This document shows, piece after piece, positions 16,864-23,911 of a stretch of 48,683 bases of DNA (position 1 is the stretch's first letter; each line of letters begins with the position of its first letter). The stretch lies in contig JACKKT010000015.1 of assembly GCA_024236295.1 (NCBI GenBank), positions 1 to 48,683 of the forward strand. Reading direction: 5' to 3'. The DNA comes from Kordiimonadaceae bacterium (GTDB lineage: Bacteria > Pseudomonadota > Alphaproteobacteria > Sphingomonadales > Emcibacteraceae). The position numbers and the translations under genes are program-made. The notes beneath the pieces were generated by a model that ran no database searches, was not told where the DNA came from, and saw nothing but the letters and a program-made list of their open reading frames with translations.

Positions 16864-17967
16864 TTAATATACCACAACACTTCTGATTGATTTTCCTTCA
16901 TGCATCAGATCAAAAGCCGTATTTATTTCATCAAGTGGCATGGTATGGGTGATCAAATCATCAATATTGATCTTGCCATCCATATACCAGTCAACAATTT
17001 TGGGGACGTCGGTTCGACCACGGGCCCCGCCAAAGGCTGAACCGCGCCAGACCCGTCCGGTCACAAGCTGGAATGGCCGAGTTGAAATTTCCTGTCCAGC
17101 TCCGGCCACGCCGATAATAATACTTTCCCCCCAGCCTTTATGACAGCATTCAAGGGCCTGCCGCATCGTATTAACATTACCGATACATTCAAAACTATAA
17201 TCCGCCCCACCATTGGTCAAATCAAGAATGGCTTCCATAATATCGCATTCATTGGGGTTTAAAAAATCGGTCATACCAAATTTCTTGGCAATCCCGACCC
17301 TCGCCGGATTAATATCAATACCGACGATTTTGTTGGCACCAACCATACGGGCACCCTGAATAACATTTAACCCGATGCCGCCAAGACCAAAGACAACTAC
17401 ATTTGACCCCGGTTCAACCTTGGCGTCAAAGGCAACAGCCCCGACACCTGTTGTCACACCGCAGCCGATATAACATATTTTTTCAAAATCGGCGTCCTTT
17501 CGCACTTTGGCAACTGCGATTTCAGGCAGGACCGTATGATTTGAAAATGTTGAGCAACCCATATAATGAAGAATTGGTTCACCATCGATACTAAAGCGGC
17601 TTGTCCCGTCCGGCATCAAGCCAGCACCCTGAGTAGACCGAATTTTCTGACAAAGATTGGTTTTGGGGTTAAGGCAGTAGTCGCATTCCCGGCATTCCGG
17701 CGTATAAAGCGGAATAACATGATCGCCAACTTCCACAGACTTTACGCCTTCGCCAACTTCAAGCACGACGCCGGCCCCTTCATGACCCAGAATGGCCGGA
17801 AATGCCCCTTCCGGATCATCACCGGACAAGGTAAAGGCATCAGTATGACATATCCCCGTTGCTTTAATTTCAACTAGAACCTCACCTGCTTTTGGTCCCT
17901 CTAATGTCACGGTTTCAATGCTTAAGGGGGCTCCCGCTTTAAATGCAACTGCTGCTTTAGTATACAT
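16864..17967 (-). CDS. adhC: S-(hydroxymethyl)glutathione dehydrogenase (class III alcohol dehydrogenase)
   Basis: A 367-residue zinc MDR enzyme that oxidises S-hydroxymethylglutathione, the adduct of formaldehyde with glutathione, using NAD+. Catalytic zinc ligands are Cys40, His62 and Glu63 (GHEGAG), with Cys169 later in YIGCGVTTG. The structural zinc uses Cys92, Cys95, Cys98 and Cys106. The NAD fold has GLGGIGLNVIQGA. SAFGGARGRTDVPKIVDWYM is a class III signature. Class III enzymes also reduce S-nitrosoglutathione. It is first in its operon, 58 bases after the DinG-like gene, with a GGAGAAGG box before ATG. Confidence 0.95.
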   Translation of the reverse strand: MYTKAAVAFKAGAPLSIETVTLEGPKAGEVLVEIKATGICHTDAFTLSGDDPEGAFPAILGHEGAGVVLEVGEGVKSVEVGDHVIPLYTPECRECDYCLNPKTNLCQKIRSTQGAGLMPDGTSRFSIDGEPILHYMGCSTFSNHTVLPEIAVAKVRKDADFEKICYIGCGVTTGVGAVAFDAKVEPGSNVVVFGLGGIGLNVIQGARMVGANKIVGIDINPARVGIAKKFGMTDFLNPNECDIMEAILDLTNGGADYSFECIGNVNTMRQALECCHKGWGESIIIGVAGAGQEISTRPFQLVTGRVWRGSAFGGARGRTDVPKIVDWYMDGKINIDDLITHTMPLDEINTAFDLMHEGKSIRSVVVY

Positions 17968-18003
17968 AATCCTTCTCCAGTTAATTTATATCTGCTCAAA
18001 TAA

Positions 18004-18033
18004 TATATACAGAATATTTTTTATTTTATTCAA
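18004..18033 (-). promoter_or_regulatory. Candidate sigma-70-type promoter for the adhC-fghA-fdsGBA operon
   Basis: Read on the minus strand, TTGAAT (18033-18028) and TATATA (18009-18004) are separated by 18 bases, about 40 bases before the adhC start. The -35 element overlaps the end of the upstream helicase gene. The region is very AT-rich, so a chance match is possible. Confidence 0.35.
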
Positions 18034-20767
18034 GAAACTCTCTTGTTTTTTGTATAGCTTCCGCCAAACCAATTCTTTCTACTTTTACACTTTCCGGGAA
18101 ACAACTCAAGAGCCGACTTGGCGTTGCCCCATCCAGCATCACGAAAACCCCTTTGTCGGTATTTTTGCGGATCAGTCTACCGAATGCCTGTTTCATACGG
18201 AGCCTTGTAATCAGGTCATCATAGGTTTTTTTGCCGAAATGCTCGCGCCTCGCTTTATGTAAAATTGTCGGGCGCGGCCACGGCACTTTATCAAACACGC
18301 ATAACCTTAATGAATTACCCGGCACATCCACACCGTCCCTTACCGCATCCGTGCCAAGAAGGCAGCTATGTTCAACCATTCTGAATATATCAATCAGTGT
18401 CGCGACATTGATTGGATCAACATGCTGGGCAAATATTGGCAAATGGGCATCCTCAAGCGGGCCCAGGAGCCTGTTATAAACTTCTTTAAGCCTGCCAATC
18501 GCGGTAAATAAACCAAGTGCACCACCTTTTGATGCCAGAAATAATTCTCGGTACGCCGCCGCCAGCTGATCAAGTGAGCGAATGTTCAGATCATCAACAA
18601 TAAAGACCCGAGCCTGATTTTCATAATCAAAGGGCGATTTAAGACTGTATCTTGCCGGCGGGTGAATAAAATGAGCTGCACCCGTACGAATTTCTGCACT
18701 GTTCCATTCAATATCCGGATTTTGACTTTCAACAAGCCTGTCACGTAGTGTTGCGGACGTAATCAATGCTCCATGAGACGGCTTTAAAACGACATTGGCA
18801 AAAGGTTCGCTCGGGTCAATCCAATGCCGATACATCCCTACATCACTTTCCCGGCCAGCGATGCGGGTCAGCTCAAACCAGTCTATAAAATGAGATGTTG
18901 GCTTTTCACCAGAATTATAAACTTCAAGCATGGGAATCCAGCCATCTGAAATTATTTCACAGCGCCTTGTAATACTGCGGGAGATGGACTCAAGTCTGTT
19001 TCTGGTCGCTGTATCCAGCTCATCCGCTTCCATATCCAGTTTTTTAAGCAGAAGTGCAGATAGCCGCTTTAATGGTGCGCTCAGATCCGCAAGAGCAACA
19101 CTCAATTCTCTGGCCGCTTCAACCAGTTCTTCAGACGGGTTCGTTGTGTAGGTTTCTATTGAGTGATATGCCTCTCCACCCTTAGTTCTCGCATAAATCT
19201 GTTTTCTTACCTGAACAAGGAAATTTTCCATGGGCCCAAATGGTGCTTCCTCAGAAAGCCTGTTTTGCCAGCCATCAGCCGGAAGACAGGCTGCCGCCAT
19301 GTATACCTTGTTCAGAAATTGGCCTGCTTCTTCCTCATCGGCAATTAAATCATCCAGTCGCCCTTTAAGTCCTTTGCCACGGCGGTTTTGTATTTCCGCA
19401 CCTCTGATCCAGCGCCTGAGCTCCAGCCCCTCCTGTCCGGTCAGATGGGCCGAAAAAACATTATCCGATGCATCAAATAAATGATGTCCCTCATCAAAAA
19501 TATACCTTGTTGGCAGGTCCGCTTCCCCCTGTCTTGTCGCGCTTTGAACCATGACAAGTGCATGGTTCGCGATCACCAACCGGGCGGTTTTTGCTTTTCT
19601 TTGTGCTTTTTCAATAAAGCATTTTTTGTAATGAGCACAGGCAGAGTAGACACACTCGCCGCGACGGTCAGTCAGCTGGGAAAGCCGGCCCGGCCCAAAA
19701 CTTTCCCCCAGCCAGGACGGGAAATCGCCGCCGATCATGTCACCATCACGGCTGTAGCGGGCCCATCTGTTAACAAGCCCAAGCAGAATTTTTCCTTGCG
19801 CCTGTGAAGCAGCATTGGAAATTTCCTGTAAATTGAGCAGACAAAGATAATTTTCCCTGCCTTTTCTAATGACGACTTTCTTTTTCTTTTCTTTTGGATT
19901 GGGATATAACCGGTCAAGTTCCTGATCAAGCTGTCGCTGTAGATTTTTTGTAAAAGTTGAAAGCCATACCGTACCACCATTTTTTTCTGCCCAGACGCTG
20001 GACGGGGCAATATATCCCAATGTTTTACCAATGCCGGTACCCGCTTCCGATAAGATAATTTTAGGTTCTCCCTCCTTATCGGTAACATCAAATACCTGAG
20101 CCGCTTTTGCAGCATATTCAAGTTGCCCGGGCCGTCTTTCAGAATTAGCGCCAAGAAGAGAAATAAGCCTTTCTTCCGCTTCTTTCGGATCTACCTGATC
20201 CTGTCCTGGTGGTGGTGGCGGTGCCGTTTCTTCCCATTCACCAAGATGGTTCCATACCTGGTATTGGTCATTTCTCTGCGCATAGTTTAAAGCACCAAGG
20301 ATTAATGGTCCCCAGCGCCAGCCAGCTTCGCTCATATTGTAGGCGATGGTGGCAGCTCCTTCAGGATATTTATAGTCCGGACTTTTTAATTCCTCAAACA
20401 GCAAGGCGGCCGCTTTAAGCAATAAAGCCGCCTCATCTTCGTGTGTATCACCAAGCTGAGGCAGATCAAGTGCCAAAGAAAGCCCCATAGGCAATGGCAG
20501 ACAAAATTCAGCCGGACGTACAAATGCAAAAAGCTCTAAAATATCAAAGCATCGAGTTATATCTGTTTTCAAATGACGTGCTGCAACGGGAAGATTGCAC
20601 AGAATAAAATCATGATCTCGCACAATTTTACGCAACTCCGACAGGGTATAAATCTCAACCTCACCGTCTGGTGTCATAATAACGCCTCCAAGCGGTCCGA
20701 CAATTAAAGCCGGAAGCTTTGAAAGCGTCTCATCAGGAGCAGGGAATTGAAGTAGTGACGTTGTCAT
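18026..20767 (-). CDS. DinG/XPD-like ATP-dependent DNA helicase
   Basis: A 913-residue superfamily 2 helicase. Walker A is SEAGTGIGKT (240-249) and the DEAH-type box is DEGH (425-428). Cysteines at 309 (ENYLC), 372, 377 and 383 (ECVYSACAHYKKC) match the [4Fe-4S] ligands of DinG and XPD. Late motifs include GTDAVRDGVDVPG and RLRMKQAFGRLIR. About 200 N-terminal residues precede the motor; their LIVGPLGGVIMT and FDILELFAFVRPA pieces could be a worn-down DnaQ-type exonuclease domain, but no acidic DEDD set is visible. The protein likely unwinds 5'-tailed or R-loop DNA during repair. It is divergent from the lysyl-tRNA synthetase. Confidence 0.88.
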   Translation of the reverse strand: MTTSLLQFPAPDETLSKLPALIVGPLGGVIMTPDGEVEIYTLSELRKIVRDHDFILCNLPVAARHLKTDITRCFDILELFAFVRPAEFCLPLPMGLSLALDLPQLGDTHEDEAALLLKAAALLFEELKSPDYKYPEGAATIAYNMSEAGWRWGPLILGALNYAQRNDQYQVWNHLGEWEETAPPPPPGQDQVDPKEAEERLISLLGANSERRPGQLEYAAKAAQVFDVTDKEGEPKIILSEAGTGIGKTLGYIAPSSVWAEKNGGTVWLSTFTKNLQRQLDQELDRLYPNPKEKKKKVVIRKGRENYLCLLNLQEISNAASQAQGKILLGLVNRWARYSRDGDMIGGDFPSWLGESFGPGRLSQLTDRRGECVYSACAHYKKCFIEKAQRKAKTARLVIANHALVMVQSATRQGEADLPTRYIFDEGHHLFDASDNVFSAHLTGQEGLELRRWIRGAEIQNRRGKGLKGRLDDLIADEEEAGQFLNKVYMAAACLPADGWQNRLSEEAPFGPMENFLVQVRKQIYARTKGGEAYHSIETYTTNPSEELVEAARELSVALADLSAPLKRLSALLLKKLDMEADELDTATRNRLESISRSITRRCEIISDGWIPMLEVYNSGEKPTSHFIDWFELTRIAGRESDVGMYRHWIDPSEPFANVVLKPSHGALITSATLRDRLVESQNPDIEWNSAEIRTGAAHFIHPPARYSLKSPFDYENQARVFIVDDLNIRSLDQLAAAYRELFLASKGGALGLFTAIGRLKEVYNRLLGPLEDAHLPIFAQHVDPINVATLIDIFRMVEHSCLLGTDAVRDGVDVPGNSLRLCVFDKVPWPRPTILHKARREHFGKKTYDDLITRLRMKQAFGRLIRKNTDKGVFVMLDGATPSRLLSCFPESVKVERIGLAEAIQKTREFLE

Positions 20768-20852
20768 TGAGCCTTTTCAGTCTTCTGATTTTACCTGACT
20801 ATAGCCAGTGCCCGTTATGACGAAAAGTAAAAACAGGTAATAAACTTCACAT

Positions 20853-20864
20853 TCATTCGAATGA
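20853..20864. repeat. 12-bp perfect palindrome in the divergent dinG-like/lysK promoter region
   Basis: TCATTCGAATGA reads the same on both strands. It lies 86 bases before the DinG-like start and 94 before the lysyl-tRNA synthetase start. It could be an operator, but nothing identifies the protein. It does not match the alphaproteobacterial LexA box GTTC-N7-GTTC. Confidence 0.35.
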
Positions 20865-20872
20865 GCGGTTGA

Positions 20873-20913
20873 CCTTGTGTGCATTTGGCCTTATGAAGCC
20901 TTGCAACACAAGG
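20873..20913 (+). promoter_or_regulatory. Hairpin in the leader of the lysyl-tRNA synthetase gene
   Basis: CCTTGTGT (20873-20880) pairs with ACACAAGG (20906-20913). The stem continues, with small bulges, as GCA/TGC and GGC/GCC around a CTTATGAA loop. No T run follows, so it is not an ordinary terminator. It lies 44 bases before the ATG and may be a transcript leader structure or a dyad-symmetric operator. Confidence 0.4.
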
Positions 20914-20957
20914 AATTTTAAAGATAGACACTTTAAATTAAACTGAAAGCAAGAATT

Positions 20958-22541
20958 ATGTCTACATCACCGGAGAATATTAAATTTGCTTATGAAAGCA
21001 ATGCCTGGCCGTTTCAGGAAGCTGAAAAACTGATCAAACGCCTTGAGAAGTCCGGTAACACGAAAGACTATGTCTTGTTTGAAACAGGGTACGGTCCATC
21101 AGGTCTTCCCCATATCGGAACGTTTGGCGAAGTTGCCAGAACAACAATGGTCAGAAATGCATTTGAATTTCTGACAGGCCAGAAAACCAAAATTATCTGT
21201 TTCTCAGACGATATGGACGGGTTCAGAAAGGTGCCTGATAACCTGCCTAATCAGGACATGTTAAAAGAACATCTTGGCCTGCCTCTAACTAAAGTCCCGG
21301 ACCCGTTTGGTACGCATGAAAGTTTTGCCCATCATAATAATGCCCGGCTCGTCAATTTTCTTAACGGTTTCGGCTTTGATTATGAATTTGTCAGCGCGAC
21401 TGAAGCCTATAAAAGCGGCTCCATGGATCAGACACTTTTAAAAATGCTTGAAGCTTATGATAAAATTATCAATGTAATTCTGCCAACACTTGGTGAAGAG
21501 CGCCGCAAAACATATAGTCCGTTCCTGCCTATTTGCCCACGCTCAGGTGTCGTTTTACAAGTCCCCATTGTAAAACGGGATCTTAATGCTGGGACCGTCA
21601 GTTATATTGATGAAATAACTGATGAGATTGTTACTGTGCCAGTTACCGGCGGCCACTGCAAAATGCAATGGAAGGCTGACTGGGCCATGCGTTGGGTCGG
21701 CCTTGGTGTCGATTATGAAATGGCTGGAAAAGACTTAAGTGAAAGTGTGAAACTTTCATCTGCCATAGCCCGTATTCTTGGCAGCGCGCCTCCGGAGGGA
21801 TTGAGCTATGAACTATTTCTTGATGAAGACGGTTCAAAAATTTCAAAATCCAAAGGAAACGGCATTTCCATGGAACAATGGCTTACATATGGCACACAGG
21901 AAAGTCTCTCGCTTTATATGTATCAGTCACCCAGAAAAGCAAAAAAGCTATACTTTGATGTCATTCCCAAAACAGTCGATGAATACCTTAGCCATTTGAA
22001 TAATTATTCATCGCTGGAAGGAAAACAGAAATACGCAAGTCCCATCTGGCATATTCATGGCGAAACCCCACCAAAAGAAAATGTTCCGGTCAGTTTTGCA
22101 TTACTTCTAAATCTTGTCAGTGCCAGCAACGCAGCAAACAAAGAAACATTATGGGGATTTATAAGTAACTATATTAAAAATGCCCGCCCGCAGGACCACC
22201 CTTTGCTGGACCAGCTGGTCGGATATGCTTTGGTTTATTATGAAAATTTTGTAAAACCCAACAAAAAATACCGTACACCCACCGACATTGAAATCAAGGC
22301 CCTTAATTCTTTGAAGGATCAAATTAAGCAAACACCTGAAGATGCAGAAGCCAACGATTTACAAACTATCGTTTTCTCAGTTGGTAAAGAATATAATTAT
22401 GAAAATTTACGCGATTGGTTTGGGGCTCTCTATGAAATTTTGCTTGGCCAGAAGGAAGGACCAAGGATGGGAACTTTCATTGCTTTATATGGAAAAGAGA
22501 AATTTATCGATTTAATTAATCAAGCAATTAAAGAGACTTAA
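20958..22541 (+). CDS. lysK: Class I lysyl-tRNA synthetase
   Basis: A 527-residue class I aminoacyl-tRNA synthetase that charges tRNA-Lys. The HIGH motif is His52-Ile-Gly-Thr (GPSGLPHIGTFGEVART) and the KMSKS motif is KISKSKGNG near residue 294. Four cysteines or histidines of a possible zinc site are in FLPICPRSG and GGHCKMQW. The class I enzyme, rather than the class II LysS of most bacteria, is typical of alphaproteobacteria and archaea. It is transcribed alone; the leader has a hairpin (20873-20913). Confidence 0.95.
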   Translation: MSTSPENIKFAYESNAWPFQEAEKLIKRLEKSGNTKDYVLFETGYGPSGLPHIGTFGEVARTTMVRNAFEFLTGQKTKIICFSDDMDGFRKVPDNLPNQDMLKEHLGLPLTKVPDPFGTHESFAHHNNARLVNFLNGFGFDYEFVSATEAYKSGSMDQTLLKMLEAYDKIINVILPTLGEERRKTYSPFLPICPRSGVVLQVPIVKRDLNAGTVSYIDEITDEIVTVPVTGGHCKMQWKADWAMRWVGLGVDYEMAGKDLSESVKLSSAIARILGSAPPEGLSYELFLDEDGSKISKSKGNGISMEQWLTYGTQESLSLYMYQSPRKAKKLYFDVIPKTVDEYLSHLNNYSSLEGKQKYASPIWHIHGETPPKENVPVSFALLLNLVSASNAANKETLWGFISNYIKNARPQDHPLLDQLVGYALVYYENFVKPNKKYRTPTDIEIKALNSLKDQIKQTPEDAEANDLQTIVFSVGKEYNYENLRDWFGALYEILLGQKEGPRMGTFIALYGKEKFIDLINQAIKET

Positions 22542-22623
22542 ACTTAATTATTAACAGAATTCTGAGGTTTTTTTGCCAAACAACTGAAATAAATGGCTAA
22601 AATTATCAAAAATGAACAGTCTC

Positions 22624-22640
22624 ATTAATGTTACATTAAT
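22624..22640. promoter_or_regulatory. AT-rich perfect dyad matching the CtrA consensus TTAA-N7-TTAA
   Basis: ATTAATGT (22624-22631) and ACATTAAT (22633-22640) are exact inverted repeats about one T. Inside it, TTAA (22625-22628) and TTAA (22636-22639) are seven bases apart, the CtrA-box spacing of alphaproteobacteria. It lies about 104 bases before the sugar-transferase start. A second overlapping dyad, TTACAT-N11-ATGTAA, spans 22631-22653. The gap is AT-rich, so chance occurrence is a real alternative. Confidence 0.4.
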
Positions 22641-22743
22641 TTATAGTATGTAAATTAACGCTCTATACCGGTTCAGTATTTTTGTTTCATTGTGTGTTTG
22701 GAAATTAGAAATTTATAAGTCAAAGAATATCTTTGAGGAAAAA

Positions 22744-23388
22744 ATGTATAAATTAAATTATAAAAATCTGTGGAAACGGGTATTTGACTTTTTTGTTGCT
22801 CTAATAATATTAATAGCCTTTAGCCCTTTCCTCCTCTTCGTAATGCTTCTTATAAAATGTAAAATAGGTAGCCCGATCTTCTTTCGTCAGGACAGATTGG
22901 GATATAATGGTGAAGTTTTCAAAATTTGGAAGTTTCGTAGCATGACAAACTGCCGCGATGAAAAAGGTGAACTTCGACCTGATGAATACAGACTTACCCG
23001 ATTTGGTAAATTCCTACGTGACTGGAGCATTGATGAACTGCCTCAACTTTGGAATGTTGTTGTCGGTGATATGAGCCTAATTGGACCGCGCCCTTTCATA
23101 GCTGAATATGCCTCAAGATATACAGCTGAGCAAATGCGCCGCCACGAGGTTCGCCCTGGAATTAGTGGTTGGGCACAGATTACCGGTCGGAATTCCATTA
23201 ACTGGAACCAAAAGTTTATTCTGGATGTTTGGTATGTGGATCATTGTAGTCTCCTGCTTGATTTGAAGATACTTTTCTCAACCATCCCCTTAGTATTACT
23301 AAGAGCCGGTATCACCGCAGAAAATCATGTTACTATGCCAAAGTGGAAAGGCAATGACCCGGTGAAGCGAGAATCATTGTCTGAATAA
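22744..23388 (+). CDS. Polyprenyl-phosphate sugar-1-phosphate transferase (bacterial sugar transferase family)
   Basis: An open frame begins at 22690, but the ATG at 22744 follows TGAGGAAAA and gives a 214-residue protein. It has one N-terminal membrane segment (FDFFVALIILIAFSPFLLFVMLLI) and the PF02397-type core: FFRQDRLGYNGEVFKIWKFR, the DxxDELPQLWNVVVGDMSLIGPRP region (about 110-130) with its Asp-Glu pair, then GISGWAQITGRN and a terminal DVWYVDH. The family links the first sugar phosphate to undecaprenyl phosphate at the inner membrane, starting an O-antigen, capsule or holdfast-like glycan. No other glycan gene is near, which is unusual. It is convergent with arfB. Confidence 0.9.
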   Translation: MYKLNYKNLWKRVFDFFVALIILIAFSPFLLFVMLLIKCKIGSPIFFRQDRLGYNGEVFKIWKFRSMTNCRDEKGELRPDEYRLTRFGKFLRDWSIDELPQLWNVVVGDMSLIGPRPFIAEYASRYTAEQMRRHEVRPGISGWAQITGRNSINWNQKFILDVWYVDHCSLLLDLKILFSTIPLVLLRAGITAENHVTMPKWKGNDPVKRESLSE

Positions 23389-23399
23389 ACCGTAAATAA

Positions 23400-23819
23400 T
23401 TATTCGACAAATTTCTCTCCTCTCATTTTTTTTAGTGAACCTTTCTTTTTTTTGTTATCTATTCTGCGTGTTTTAGAGGCGAGTGTTGGTTGAGTTCTTT
23501 TTCTTTTTTTCGGTATAATGCTTGCCTCTTTCAATATTTGTACTAGACGCTGAATTGCTTCGTCGCGGTTTCTAATCTGAGAACGCGAGCTGTTTGCCGT
23601 AAGGATTATTATTCCATCTGACGTCATTCTTTGTCCTGATATTCTTTTCAATCGCATATACATCGCTTCATTTATTGCTTTATTTTCCATAGCATTAAAT
23701 CGAATTTGGACGGCGCTCTCTACCTTGTTAACATGTTGACCACCCGGCCCCGGGGAACGGATGAAGCGTACCTCAATATCACTTTCATCTATTTTTAAAG
23801 TGTTTGAAATTGTAAACAT
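23400..23819 (-). CDS. arfB: Alternative ribosome-rescue factor ArfB (peptidyl-tRNA hydrolase, YaeJ)
   Basis: A 139-residue class I release-factor-like hydrolase. The catalytic Gly26-Gly27-Gln28 is in RSPGPGGQHVNKVESAVQIRF. The C-terminal tail (about 108-139) is rich in Lys and Arg (PKKRKRTQPTLASKTRR, KKKKGSLKK), as needed to enter the empty mRNA channel of stalled ribosomes. It releases peptides on non-stop ribosomes. It ends 12 bases after the convergent sugar-transferase gene. Confidence 0.94.
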   Translation of the reverse strand: MFTISNTLKIDESDIEVRFIRSPGPGGQHVNKVESAVQIRFNAMENKAINEAMYMRLKRISGQRMTSDGIIILTANSSRSQIRNRDEAIQRLVQILKEASIIPKKRKRTQPTLASKTRRIDNKKKKGSLKKMRGEKFVE

Positions 23820-23911
23820 TTCATCATTCTCTTATTTTTCACATATTTTTTATTCGTATAAGCAATGTTATATGATTATGATGCTCTGACAGTTTCTGCA
23901 CGGAGTTAAGA

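Noticed and set aside
22555..22580. CAGAATTCTG followed by seven T after lysK as a terminator
   Set aside because: The ten-base palindrome leaves only three pairs once a loop is allowed, so no stable hairpin forms.
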